DNA of 64,000 bases from contig JAGKQI010000038.1 in assembly GCA_018806915.1 (NCBI GenBank), forward strand, positions 124,001 to 188,000, written 5' to 3'. Source of the stretch: Phytophthora colocasiae. Its lineage: Eukaryota; Oomycota; Peronosporomycetes; Peronosporales; Peronosporaceae. Shown one piece after another: positions 10,831-21,489 of the stretch (positions are counted from its first letter, which is position 1; each line of letters opens with the position of its first letter). Made by a program: the position numbers and the translations under genes. The notes beneath the pieces are model-generated. The model did no database searches. It was not told the origin of the DNA and saw only the letters and a program-made list of their open reading frames with translations.

Positions 10831-11540
10831 AGACATCAACATGGGGGAGCAGTTGCAGGAGAGCCAGAATGATCCAAGATAGAGATTTGCGATGGGAAAG
10901 ATAGGGTACAGGATGAGAAACTGGATAACCATAAATCAGAGAGTCGAATTTACCTTCTAGTGCGCAAGTGGTTTTCTTCAGGACCTAAGACAAGGGAAGA
11001 GGATAGTGTATTGGCCTCCCCTTAGTCTTCCTGCAAGTTTCTTCGCACACCTAGCTACAGCTAAGACTGGATCCCCGATTTGGCCGGCTTACCTTACGCT
11101 AGTGAAGACCCCGGATCCAACGGTGTTGATTGCTTAACCGTAGGATCCCTCGACCTCTCAACACCCTCAAGACCAACCGCTACAGGAGGCGGCAAGCAAG
11201 GCAGTAAAGGAAAGGAAAGGGACCCCACACCCACCAAGGCAACCCCGGATCCAAGGATCCACAAGATCTTCGAGTCCAAGACCAAGATCCCCCCAACCAG
11301 GACCTGTGTGCAGGAATACCCACGCAAGTCCAACCTCCCAAGTCCCCGCCAAGGACGTTCAAGCCCTCACGCCTGTGTACACTCTCCCGTTCCTGAGAGA
11401 GCAGATCCCGCCCACTGACGGGTACACAAGGTGAGCCTCAGCAACCCCCACGGTTATCGGAGTACCCCCTCCGTTAGTCAGTGTCTGGGCGCCGTGTGTG
11501 AACGTTGGATCCCTGCTCATTCCAGCGGATCCACTACACC
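10831..11540. other. Gene-free stretch between the GGATCC array and Copia-1
   Basis: No convincing coding sequence is present. GGATCC still recurs (for example near 11070, 11115, 11250 and 11510), so this still belongs to the GGATCC-rich block. It may hold an LTR or untranslated leader, but without a second copy in the window this cannot be shown. Confidence 0.4.
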
Positions 11541-11551
11541 ACAGCAACTGC

Positions 11552-13252
11552 ACGAGTTTAAGATGGCGTCCGGTGGCAACTTACTCGAACATCTTTTGCA
11601 GTTCGACTGCAGTCGGCGACCAGCTCGCCGAAGACGAGAAAATGGTGATCCTGCTGGGAAGTCTCTCGTCTGAATATGATTCGATGGTGAAAATAATCGA
11701 GAACAGTGCTGGCATTGACCTGCTGGGTGCCAAAGAAATGCTGCGCCGAGAATACGAGAAGATGCATGAGAAGGTCGAGACAGAGGTGGCGCTGAAAGCT
11801 GTGAGGTTTAATCAACGGGGACGACACCAAGGCCAAACTCGCGGGCGATTTCCTCGTACTGATAACCACAGCCGTGGACGCTTCTCTGGAAAATGTTTCA
11901 ACTGCAATCAGTCTGGACATAAGCGAGCTGACTGTCCAGAGTTAAATAGGCGTTCAAGTGCAGAGGCTGGTGAATTTGTGTTTTCAGCCACGGTAGAACA
12001 CACAGACGACTGGCTGTTAGACAGTGGGGCTAGTAGCCACATGACATGTTGTGAGTCTGACTTATCTACGTACCGCCAGCTGAAGTCACCAGTGACGATT
12101 GGGATTGTTAATGGCCAGGCAATGGAAGCCCAAGGCGTTGGTGATGTTTGCCTTACGCTGGCGAATGGAGTCAACGTCACTTTGATGGACGTACTCTATG
12201 TACCGTCGTTAGATCGACGTCTGGTCTCCGTTTCTGCGATGGGGTCGAAGAACATTGAGGTAAAGTTCCGAGGTGACGTCTGCCAACTGATTGCTGAAGA
12301 CGGTATGCAGAACGCTGAGTTTGGCCGTCAAGGGAAGCTGTTTGTGCTGTCTGCGAGTGCAACATTCGCGAAGAGAGAAGTGGCCAGTGTTAGCACTGAG
12401 GGCGACGACGCAGCACTGTGGCATGCTCGTTTGGGTCACCCTCCGACTCGCAGAATGAAGGAAATTGTTCAGGCAAGCGCAGGACTACCGGTGAACATGA
12501 CTGTTGTTGCTGATAATTAAGTATGCTCTGGATGCATGAAAGGAAAGATGTCCGTCGCGAAGATACCAAAGACAGTGAAGACTACAGTCAAGTCAGAGTA
12601 TGTGCTGGCGTTAGTGCACAGTGATGTGATGGGGCATATGAACGTTAAGACCGTTGGAGGAGCCCGCTACGTCCTTACGTTTATCGATGATTTCTCGCGG
12701 TATACATTGGTGTACTTCTTGAAGAACAAGACGGAAGTCCTGGATAAGTTCATGCAGTTCAAGAGTTTTGCGGAGAAACAGTTCGGCCACAGTGTGCGCT
12801 GTATCCGCAGTGATAATGGCGGGGAATATGTTAACACCAAATTTGCTAAATTCTGCGAGGCGCACGGAATTATCCATCAGACAACAGCGCCCTACTCTCC
12901 GCAGCATAATGGGGTCTCTGAGCGCATGAAGAACGCTCATGGAGATGGCGCAGTCAATGATTTATCACAAGAACGTGGAGAAACGCTGGTGGGGGGGGGA
13001 GGCCGTTAACACAGCGGTCTACATCGTCAACAGGATCCGAACCATCTCGACACACGGAAGTCGCCGTTTGAGCCAGTCTGGGGGAGAAACCCCGATCTGA
13101 TCAACTTACGTGTGTTTGGAGCAAAGGGTTTTGCACACATCGACAAGTCAAAGCGCAAGAAATTGGATGCCAAGGCGTTTGAGTGTATCTTCTTGGGGTA
13201 TGCAGACGCTTCAAAGGCGTATCGAGTGTGGAACGTCAACTAGAACAAGCTT
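11552..13252 (+). pseudogene. Copia-1 gag, protease and integrase, broken
   Basis: The zinc knuckle CFNCNQSGHKRADC (near base 11893) matches CX2CX4HX4C. The protease active site WLLDSGASSHMTC follows at about 12010. The GAG-pre-integrase motif LWHARLGHPP (about 12417) is cut from its second cysteine pair CSGC by the TAA at 12518, which probably replaces a sense codon. The integrase core shows FIDDFSRYT, then SDNGGEYVN and HNGVSERM. Directly after the Glu the frame is lost, but YHKN-like and WW codons continue in a shifted frame, and the poly-G run shifts it again. The gene cannot make an intact polyprotein. Confidence 0.85.
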
Positions 13253-13617
13253 GTGATCAGCCGTAGTGTCCGTCTGAGTGAGTCGGACGCAACCCGATAC
13301 GTTCAAGTCGTCACAAGTCATGACGACAGCCGGATCATCGCAGCCACTGAATTGGACGACGACGAAGACATGTTAGCGGCTCCGGTTTCAGGGGTGCCAG
13401 CAGCGCCAGCACCTGAATCGATGGATACTGATGAAGACATGCTAGAGAACCCGAATGACCTCGAGCAAATGGGGGAGGAAGATACAGCAGTAACCATCAT
13501 GCTGCTGGTCTAGCTTTACTGACTGCTGCATATAGTAGTAGACGTTTACTGGATTCACGTGATCAGCTAGCTGTCGTACCTGTTCGAAGTGGGCCTTCAT
13601 CATCGGTAAACACATCT

Positions 13618-15462
13618 TTGCGCCGTGAACCATTTGGGATCGTCGACGGTGACCGGACCGTTTTCTCTTTAGCTCCTCGACGAGCATTGCCAATCGGACG
13701 TCAAGCAACGGGAATTCTGGCGCTGCCTCCAATTCCTGATGGTGGCTGTGACATCGATACTACCGGAGGTAATGGACAGCGAGGCGACGCACCAGGCCGT
13801 ATCCAAGTCGTCGATAACAGTGACCACCGTGACACCAAACAACGGACCGAGAGTGAACAGGCAAACGTGTCAGTGGAAGTGCCTAAGACTTACCGTGAAG
13901 CTATGCAGTCGAGCGATGCTGATCGCTGGAAAGAAGCCATGAAACAGGAGCTTGCTACACTCGCTAAGAACCACACTTGGGATTACGCGCAGCAACCGAC
14001 AGACACGAAGGTGATCGGTTCGAAATGGGTATTTGCTCTAAAACGAAATGAGCATGGTGATATCACTCGGTACAAAGCTCGATTGGTCGCGCTTGGGTGC
14101 CACCAGACATTTGGTGTCGACTATGAGGAGACATACGCCCCAGTGATCAACATAAACTCGATGCGTGTATTTCTGAACCGGAATCTGGAACGTGAGTACG
14201 AAGTGGAGCTGGTAGACGCTGATGCTACACAAGGGCGTATGAAGGAGCGTGTGCTGATGCGTCCTCCTCCGGGGGTCGTGGTTCCAGTTGGTGTCGTGTG
14301 CATGCTGCTTCAAAGCCTTTACGGACTCAAGCAGTCAGCCGCTGTATGGTACGAAACGCTGACTAAGGCACTGAAGCAAATGGGATTTCGCTCGTGTAAG
14401 TCCGACGCTTGTGTATTCGTCAAGCAAATGGGCGACTCTCCTGTCTACATTGGTGTATACGTCGATGACATGCTCATCGGAGCTAAGGACAGGGAAATTA
14501 TTGCAGACGTGAAGCGCGAGTTGGCTACATACTTCAAGATCAAAGATATCGTACCTGTTACGTACGTGTTAGGGATGAATGTGGAGTACTCTGCTTTCAG
14601 ACGTACATTGGTGCTCTCACAGAAGGCCACCATTGAACGGATGGTAGAGCGGTACAACCAAACTGCTGCTCATGGAACTTACAATCCAAATCTCCCGGGT
14701 GAAACATTGGTAAAAAGCGACCTCAATCCGCAGGAGCAGGCGGACATGGACCGAAAACCTTACCGATCGTTGGTCGGATCGTTTCTGTACGTGGCAATGG
14801 CCACCCGACCGGACATCGCCATTGCAGTTGGTCGATTGAGCAGATTCGTGGAGTCACCGAACGAGTCCCATTGGAAAGCCGCTATTCGGGTTTTGCGGTA
14901 CCTAAAAGCTTCAGCGGACGTTGGTCTTCATTATCGAGTAGAGCGCCGAGCCAGCGAACCTGTTGCTTTCAGCGATGCTGATTGGGCATGCGATAAACAG
15001 GAACGCAAGTCGGTATCAGGAGTGATGTTCGTTATGAACGGTGCGCCCGTTGTCTACAAGTCCAAGCTTCAACGGATCGTCGCGCTCAGCTCGGCTGAAG
15101 CCGAGTACATGGCGCTATCGCTATGCTTGCAAGAGATTGTGTGGCTCCGCAGTCTACTAAAGGAGATGGGAGCTGCGTGTCAAGTCCCCACGATGGTGCA
15201 TGAAGACAATCAGAGTGCCATTGCTATCGCGACTAATGATGGGTACCAGTCAAGAGCGAAACATATCGACGTTCGTCATCATTTCATCATAGATCACGTC
15301 ACTCAAGGAACGGTTACGCTGCAATATATTCCGACCCGCCACCAACTCGCCGATTATCTTACCAAAGGTCTCCCCACAAAAGTATTCACCACTCTGGTCA
15401 GGAGGAGCGGTGTGCGCGACAGCGAGTTGCGGGGGAGTGTTGATTGTGAGGGTCAGGTGTAG
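13618..15462 (+). CDS. Copia-1 reverse transcriptase and RNase H, open part
   Basis: This is the longest open part of Copia-1 (614 codons). The RT (RVT_2) begins near residue 85 with YREAMQSSDADRWKEAM, then WVFALKRNEHG and KARLVALG. The catalytic pair is in YVDDMLIGAK (about base 14461). RNase H follows with FSDADWACDKQ, ALSSAEAEYMAL, HEDNQSAI and the terminal LADYLTKGLP. The upstream substrate-loop region reads VDADATQGRMKERVLM, where Copia elements usually have a longer segment (TAFLNG-like), so a short deletion is likely. It stops just past a purine-rich tract, GCGGGGGAG, inside the putative LTR. Confidence 0.85.
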   Translation: MRREPFGIVDGDRTVFSLAPRRALPIGRQATGILALPPIPDGGCDIDTTGGNGQRGDAPGRIQVVDNSDHRDTKQRTESEQANVSVEVPKTYREAMQSSDADRWKEAMKQELATLAKNHTWDYAQQPTDTKVIGSKWVFALKRNEHGDITRYKARLVALGCHQTFGVDYEETYAPVININSMRVFLNRNLEREYEVELVDADATQGRMKERVLMRPPPGVVVPVGVVCMLLQSLYGLKQSAAVWYETLTKALKQMGFRSCKSDACVFVKQMGDSPVYIGVYVDDMLIGAKDREIIADVKRELATYFKIKDIVPVTYVLGMNVEYSAFRRTLVLSQKATIERMVERYNQTAAHGTYNPNLPGETLVKSDLNPQEQADMDRKPYRSLVGSFLYVAMATRPDIAIAVGRLSRFVESPNESHWKAAIRVLRYLKASADVGLHYRVERRASEPVAFSDADWACDKQERKSVSGVMFVMNGAPVVYKSKLQRIVALSSAEAEYMALSLCLQEIVWLRSLLKEMGAACQVPTMVHEDNQSAIAIATNDGYQSRAKHIDVRHHFIIDHVTQGTVTLQYIPTRHQLADYLTKGLPTKVFTTLVRRSGVRDSELRGSVDCEGQV

Positions 15463-15725
15463 CAAGGAAGATGCATCTCGCTGTGTGCACGGCCACGCGT
15501 TGGCGGCATGAGCATTCAAGGTGGCGTGGAGGGAGGCAGCATGGAGATGCTGCAGCTAGCATGGATGCGCAGTGCGAAGCTAAGAAGCCACGCGCCTAAC
15601 AAAGGCACGCAAGAATGCTCAGAAGGGTAAAGGTGAGGTATGCCTATGGACAAGCTAGATGTAGGCTCAGTCGAACTAGAACTTGTCGATCGATTCAATC
15701 TCTCACTTTCCAATATTCATCATTC
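15438..15725 (+). repeat. Probable 3' LTR of Copia-1
   Basis: It starts TGTTGATTGTGAGGG directly after the polypurine tract GCGGGGGAG, at the usual Copia position. The right border is uncertain: I place it near ATTCATCA at about 15720 because sequence character changes there, but there is no second LTR to compare with. Confidence 0.4.
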
Positions 15726-15799
15726 TTCCCAAGTGGTCTTCCTTCCAAGTCAAACGTCTGCATCAAGTGCTAAGAGATTGATCCCTTTTTCATGAGCCT

Positions 15800-15905
15800 C
15801 GAGATACTCAACGCACAGGAGGCAGGAACCAAAGGTGGTCTACTGGTCAACGTACCACAAAGCTATGCACTTGGCGTAGGTTCGAGTCTCTCGGGAGACT
15901 TCCTT
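15800..15905 (+). other. Possible tRNA-derived SINE fragment (A-box and B-box like)
   Basis: TGGTCTACTGG near 15836 resembles a Pol III A box, and GGTTCGAGTCT near 15879 resembles a B box, at a tRNA-like spacing. The stems do not pair well enough for a functional tRNA. tRNA-derived SINEs are known in Phytophthora. This is a weak call. Confidence 0.3.
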
Positions 15906-16474
15906 CCAGATGATAATAAATGGTTAGCATTTGAAAGTTCAATATCCCATTCAAACAATTCACAACCACAATCAAACCTTTAGAAGTCAAGTCAAGCAAC
16001 CAGTTAATCAACTTCAATTCCCGCTTCACATTATGTAACATCTATCAGCACTTTTACTTTTCTTTTAAATAAGTTAATCGTCTCGTAACTTCGTCCAAAC
16101 GCTCAGGATTATTATACTTAAGTATACTTTTGTGAAAAATGGGGGATGCGTGGATTCTTACTATTCAAGAATATGTGTTGCCGCTCGATAGATCACTGTT
16201 ATTTTTTACACTGTCTTGGCATGTGTGGACTTCATGTTACATGTCTTTCAAACGCGATTCTTTTCCAGAACCAAAAGCGGAGTAAAACAATTCCTTCTCT
16301 TGCTGTAATTGGACCTGTTTTATTTATTCCTTTGGTTATTGGAATCCCGTCTGCTGCCCTACAGCGGCATCTCTCTTCACAAAAAAACAAGTGTTGGACA
16401 CCGTTTCTGGTGCTACATGTACATTCGTCAGTGACCCAAAATCCAGTTCAAGTACTGCCGGTAGTACGACTACA
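15906..16474. other. AT-richer intergenic stretch, nothing recognised
   Basis: No coding signal, RNA gene or clear repeat was seen. The long plus-strand frame over 16146-16946 is antisense to the Kazal gene and not credible. From about 16475 the sequence resembles the 3' flank of the second Kazal copy (GTAGTATTTTTTCGCAAG at both sites). Confidence 0.5.
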
Positions 16475-16613
16475 AGTAGTATTTTTTCGCAAGATTATCT
16501 CTTGTCTACATGTAGGCGTATGGTTCTATAGCCCGTCTAAAGCACGGGGTGAAGAGTCTTCCTTTGTTGGCACAATCTGGTCCGGAGGATTGCGCTGTTC
16601 GAAACAACTTGTT

Positions 16614-16850
16614 CTAGCGTGTTCCATCCCGTTTGTACATGCCGTTGTGCAGCACTCGCAAGCCCTTGTTGTCGCAGTCGGCCTTGTTGAAATAGCATCG
16701 ATTCTTGTAAGTGACACCATCACTGGCACAGACTTGTGGGCCGGCTTCAGGGCCGTCGCAATGGATGGTCCCAACACAGCAACAGTCAAAACCAGCAGAA
16801 CTTCCTGTAAACAGGAGCGAGACGAGCACGGATACAAGGGCAAACTTCAT
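16614..16850 (-). CDS. Secreted Kazal-type protease inhibitor, sixth cysteine lost
   Basis: The 78-residue product starts with a clear signal peptide (MKFALVSVLVSLLFTGSSAG), followed by one Kazal domain. The Kazal core is CASDGVTYKNRC with a downstream YFNKADC. Kazal inhibitors block serine proteases; in Phytophthora the EPI proteins are secreted to inhibit plant apoplastic proteases. The usual last cysteine, expected in LHNGMC, is Tyr here (LHNGMY), and the paralogue at 27.7 kb keeps Cys at that place. In the standard pattern Cys3 pairs with Cys6, so one disulfide should be lost. Three cysteines in a row (CCC) just after the signal peptide are also odd. The gene may be decaying or structurally altered. 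Start chosen at the only Met before a signal sequence. Confidence 0.75.
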   Translation of the reverse strand: MKFALVSVLVSLLFTGSSAGFDCCCVGTIHCDGPEAGPQVCASDGVTYKNRCYFNKADCDNKGLRVLHNGMYKRDGTR

Positions 16851-17083
16851 GTCTTCGGACGTGCGGTGGGGTGCTTGAGGCAGGGTTCTGGAAGTGGTTG
16901 CTGTCGTGTGCTGCTGGTAAATAACAAACTGAATGCTTCCAAGTAGGACAGAACTACTCGTAGTGGTGTAATTACTGTAAGCTTACTCTCAAAGTGTACA
17001 TCACCATGAGCATAGTATTTTACTTATGGCATGCGTACATATCAATGCATCTCAGTAAAGCTGTTTGGTGCATTTCCGAAGCT

Positions 17084-17996
17084 AAGTAGTAATTTACGCT
17101 CCTAAGTAACCGCTTTTCGCGACGCAGCCCTACAAGACGGAGATCATCGACCTCACAGATGACGGCGACGGCTAAAGAAGTTAACTTGCAGTCAATTGGG
17201 GACGACAGCAGGTTGGACGGTGACTACAAGGCTACGGAGACCGGAAGATACTGGACGACGTTGAAGTTCAAGGCCAATGGCTACGATGGAAGATCGCAGC
17301 AGGAGGAACGACTCGGCGGTGGACTAGCAGCACACAAGTGGAGTACTGGGACGGGCGACGTGAGCACAAGGGAAGGAACGGTGGAGAAGACGCGTAAGGA
17401 GTCGCCGAAGGAAGATCCTGGCGATGGCAGACGGCATACTTAGGTTAGGAGTAGTATAGTGGGCGGCGGTAGTTAGGAGAGCTCTTTGGCGTGCGGACTG
17501 GCCGTCGAACCTCTCAGTTACGATTTCGCACGGTTGTGAGGAGTTAAGTAACTAAGAAGACTTACGCGTGGAGTACTGCGGCAACTGGCCGGCTTCACCC
17601 AACAGCATTTTGGGGGTTCTCTAGGGGAGTCGCCTTGTTCTGCGGTATACTGACTGACCGGCAGGGACCTCTAGACTAATACGCTCAGGAGGCACGAAGT
17701 TCTGAGGTACGAAGATGAGGATGTATGCGTAGTGTGGCGGGGATCGCGGCTAGCTACCGCGCAGTTGTGGTGCTTATTGATAGCGTCTCGACTAAAGGGT
17801 GTCCACTTCAACTTCAATGTGGTGGTGCATTCGTCTTGCATAATGTATATTGTATTGGGATGAGCACGAGGACAAGCTACTAGTCTACCCAAGGCTGTAG
17901 TTGCTACTAAACGTCTTCTCCCTAGCCGTCTCTACTGGACAATGTCCGCCGGGGTTTCTCTGGTGATGTGCTGACTCTAGATCCTGCTTGCGTGAC
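17084..17996 (+). repeat. 5' LTR of Gypsy-2
   Basis: Same length as the 3' LTR with no indels. Substitutions were seen near 17107, 17176, 17237, 17963 and 17981. It contains a small ORF (17159-17443) that is part of the LTR and not a separate gene. The leader after the LTR begins CACTGGCTCC; no convincing primer-binding site was recognised. Confidence 0.9.
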
Positions 17997-18320
17997 CACT
18001 GGCTCCCTCCAAGTTGGAATTTCAAGGCGTAAAAAGGAAGTAGTGCCGACATGGTGGTCATTACAGTGGCTTTCTGGGCAATGTTTCACTGGGTGAACTT
18101 TGCGAGCCTAGTCACAGAGGGCGAGAATCCTACACGGGACATCCTGTACTGGGGATGGTGCAATACGGGCACTAGACAACACTGGTCTATCCAACCGAAA
18201 AAGAATGGGCAATACGGGCCTATGGTAGACACAGACACAGATGAGCACTGTTACCGATATCCCTACACAGCACAGTTTACTGAGGTTAGATACTGATAAT
18301 ACAGACACTGAACATACGGG

Positions 18321-20231
18321 TTGGTTTTGTTTTACAGATACGGAAGACTAAGTTCACGGAGAGGAATGGTAAGGACGGGAAATAACGCGAGAGACGAACG
18401 GACTGAAAGGCGGTCTTCTTTCCATGACGCCAGAGCTGAGGCGGCGCATGTGGCGAATCCGGGAATAGCACAGGGAGCAGACAAGAGGGTTCCCCAAGCA
18501 GACCTGCACAGCACGGGAGGAAGTTTCATGCCAGCAGCGGCAACTGTACGAGTGGCAGCAGGCCACACACCTAGGGCCAGTGGTGGAAGCGGAGGCACTG
18601 TCCTGGTTGAAGTTCCTGGTACCAGTGGAGGATCACAGGGTCCACCGGCAGCACCAGAAGCACCAGCTCATGCGGCAGCAGCAGTGATCGGCGGCAATGG
18701 TAACGGTGATGGTGGTGACAACGGCAATGGTGGTAACGGTAATCAGGACAATGCAGGTGGTGGAAATGGAGGACAAGGCCAAGCAGCAGCAGTACCCACA
18801 GCAGATGGCGGTGGATCAGGACTTGGATCCATGGAGATCAAGCACCAGCACCTCCAGTACCACCAACGCCTCCAGTACAGATAGCGCCACAGTACTTTGC
18901 AATGCTACAGGCGCCACAGTGGATGTATCCGGCACCGAGTCGTGAAAAGAAGCTTCGGTTGCCAAAGTTCAAGGGTCTGGGAGAACCAAAAGTTACGGTG
19001 AAGGCCTGGTTAAAAGCGGTCAAGAATGAATTACGCCGACAAACTGCAATCTTACGCACGGATTGGCGAGAACATGAGGTGTTCATTGAAATGGTTGCGA
19101 GCCTGGAAGGTGAAGCCCTCATGCGGTACGATACGGTCGAAGACGCGTTCAGCAGACGAGAAGATCAGACGTTTGGAAATCGGAGTCGGATGATGCGGGA
19201 CAGATGCATGGTGAAGCGTTCGAACCCGGAGGTGGTCGCGAGACTACGGCAACGACGTCAACAACGAGGCGAGTCCCTAGTGGAATACGCGCAGAAGCTC
19301 CGTGAGATTGCTTCCAGTAACCCGGTCGACGAGGAGTGGTTGGTTGACTCGTTCCTGTCCAGTATGAACAACACTTGGTGCGCGACGTTGGTTCGTGGAC
19401 ATCGGCCAGCGACTTTGAACGAAGCGGTGAACTCTGCTGTAGATCAGGTTGGAGAGTACGGTGAAGGTTATGGGGTGGATCTCGCTACATCAATGCGGGC
19501 ACACGACAAACGGGCAGCATCAGCAGGCGCAGTCCCAACAGCCTTGGTCCCAGATTTGACACGGATTCAGCAGATCTCAGTGGCAGTGTCGTGTCAGGAT
19601 ATGACGACGTGGGCTTAGCTACTGGACCTCCGCCACGGTATGACGTTGAGGGACGGTTAATGGTGCCTCAGGGAGGTGCCACACTTCTGAGTGGTGGACA
19701 ATGGAATGCAGTCATCCCAGCTGGATACAAACTGGTACCGGAAGAGACAGTGACGGTTCAAGCAGCCAGTACGACAACTCCAGCAGCTACGGCACGGACA
19801 GCAACCCATACCCGACAGACGACAACTTTTTACCAGAGAACGGTGCGAATACTCGACCGAACCAGCGGCAGGGACGTACCCTCCAAATGGAAGCTCGAGG
19901 TACTCAGCAACGGCCGCAGCAGCAACCCCAGCAGCAGCGCTGGACCAATGGAAGAAGTTACGGAAACAATGAGCCGCTTAAAACGCGTGAAGATCGTTTA
20001 CGCAACCACCAACAGTATTTGGACCGAAGATCTCAGCAACATCAGCCAAACCGAACGGCAACGGCGAAACCTGACGACATGTGCTTTTACTGCCACGGAT
20101 TTGGGCACCACGCTCACGCGTGTGCACTTAAGAAAGAAGACACGGAAGAAATCAGCCCCTTGGTGAATCAGAACAGTGAGACCAACAACCAGAACACGAC
20201 TGGCGGTACGGGAAACGGCTCGCGGGTGTAG
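18321..20231 (+). pseudogene. Gypsy-2 gag, three broken frames
   Basis: The first frame (18321-18884) is a Gly-, Asn- and Ala-rich N-terminal region. The second (18902-19618) is the capsid-like part: LPKFKGLGEPKVTVKAWL, VASLEGEALMRYD, YAQKLREIASSNPVDEEWLV. The third (19701-20231) is Gln-rich and ends with the zinc knuckle CFYCHGFGHHAHAC, a CX2CX4HX4C match that binds RNA in Gag proteins. Each join requires a frameshift (near 18840 and near 19600-19700). Gag packages the element RNA in the cytoplasm; this copy would not produce an intact one. Confidence 0.8.
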
Positions 20232-20320
20232 GGGCCCCGGCCCAGCATCACGCGAAAGACCAACGGGGAACGGAGAGCACGGGTGAGCTAAGCGCTAACC
20301 AACTGGAGCCGGAACGTCAT

Positions 20321-21489
20321 GTGCAGTTCCAGCATCGGCCGGTAGCAGCAGCAGCACCTGGACGAGAACGGTTGCCAGAAGCGATTCAGGTGACTGAGCG
20401 GAAGAGAAGATGGAAACGAAAGAAACACGCTTACTGGAACCGGGTAGTAGAATTTGGACCGATAGACCGAGAAGCGAGAAACAGCAAGAAGAATGCGGTG
20501 ACACCAGAGAACAGCGAGGTGACATCTAACCATACAGTACAAGAAGGAGTGCGTGGCGCTGACACAGAAGAAGCAGAAGTGTTGGCAGAAAACATTCACG
20601 AGAAGAGTCCAAGTGGTGACGGCAGGCGAAAGAAGCGTCGCCGGGGTCATTTTGAAATTATCAGGAGTTTTGATACTGGGGATGGCGGATCCTCAGTCAA
20701 TTTTACGGGCATAGAGGGCGACATCACGGGTGAAGCGCCTCTGGCAGAGCCCAAGACCCCGGATACAGACCCACTAGACGAAGAAAAGAAGACCGGACCG
20801 GATGACACCACCCCAGAAGCACGGACGATATTGACAAGTGGGGATGGCGGAGTCCGTGGACAACAGCAGCGAAAATTGACAGGCATTCTAGACGGCGAGT
20901 TGACGATCTTGGACAGTCCGCGAGCGAGGGTTCTACAGCTTAAAGCAGCTCAGCGAAGGTGTGACATTGGACATGCTGAGGCGGAACGACGATGGGACCG
21001 GAAGGTGTCAGCTCTACAGGCACGGCGAGTAAGAAAAGGAGCTGTTCGGGTGGTCCGAAGACAAGCAGCGACAGCAATAACGGCTGAACTAGCTCAGGAC
21101 ACAGCGACTCCAGCAACTACGGTACCTGAGACGACTGTAGTAGAAGATAGAGCCCAGCTTGATGGCGACGCCGTACAAGTACGCGCCTCGCGAGCACGAT
21201 GACGACAACAGAAGCGTCTAGCGAAAGCATGCGCGAATGAGAGAAGAGAACTGGAACATCGCAACGAACAGACGACAGCCTGTACAAGTACGATGAGCAT
21301 CGACGCACCCATGGACGAGCAAGTACTATACCGAGCAGTGCAGTGAAGGATGTGCAGTACACGGAACCTGGAACTGTCAGGACGGTTAGAACCAGTAAGA
21401 CACACCGGACGCACCGAAGTTACGAGTATCACAGCGGCAGTACTTATCACAGTACAAGTACTCAGTGGAATGAGACGGCAGCACGACAT
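20321..21489 (+). pseudogene. Gypsy-2 gag-pol linker, protease not recognisable
   Basis: The open frame 20321-21202 is highly charged (RKRRWKRKKH, KKRRRGHFEI) and Glu/Arg-rich. It resembles a basic linker between Gag and the protease. Beyond 21202 the frame is lost, and no DTG or DSG retropepsin motif was found up to the pre-RT segment at 21489. The protease region therefore looks the most degraded part of the element. Confidence 0.5.

Larger units (their letters stand above)
1..11540 (+). mobile_element. GGATCC-rich Ty3/gypsy-type retroelement block, left end outside the window
   Basis: The block combines plus-strand protease, RT, RNase H, integrase and chromodomain reading frames (41-6528) with a minus-strand coiled-coil ORF (7277-10468) and two GGATCC-rich tandem arrays. 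The shared hexamer bias across all parts suggests they belong to one repeat family. No LTR pair, primer site or target duplication could be identified: the 5' end lies before base 1, and the right border is placed where recognisable Copia gag sequence begins. It is possible that the antisense ORF belongs to a separate element of the same family. The grouping is inference; the individual domains are seen directly. Confidence 0.6.
11541..15725 (+). mobile_element. Copia-1: 5'-truncated, multiply broken Ty1/copia element
   Basis: Domains run in Copia order: gag end with zinc knuckle, protease, GAG-pre-integrase, integrase, RT, RNase H, polypurine tract and a probable 3' LTR. The 5' LTR and the start of gag are missing. 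The left border is abrupt, next to GGATCC-rich sequence, where the gag reading LLEHLLQFD begins. Lesions seen: a frameshift near 11600, TAA at 12518-12520, frameshifts near 12935 and in a run of eight G near 12995, and TAG near 13241. It is therefore an old, immobile copy. Confidence 0.85.

Noticed and set aside
16146..16946. 266-codon plus-strand ORF
   Set aside because: It is antisense to the Kazal inhibitor gene, has no domain, and the minus-strand signal peptide and Kazal motif are convincing.
15438..17083. Copia-1 and Gypsy-2 as one composite element
   Set aside because: Different superfamilies, separate LTRs, and a Kazal gene lies between them.
17159..17443. 94-codon ORF repeated at 25753-26037
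   Set aside because: It is part of the duplicated Gypsy-2 LTR, not a duplicated gene.
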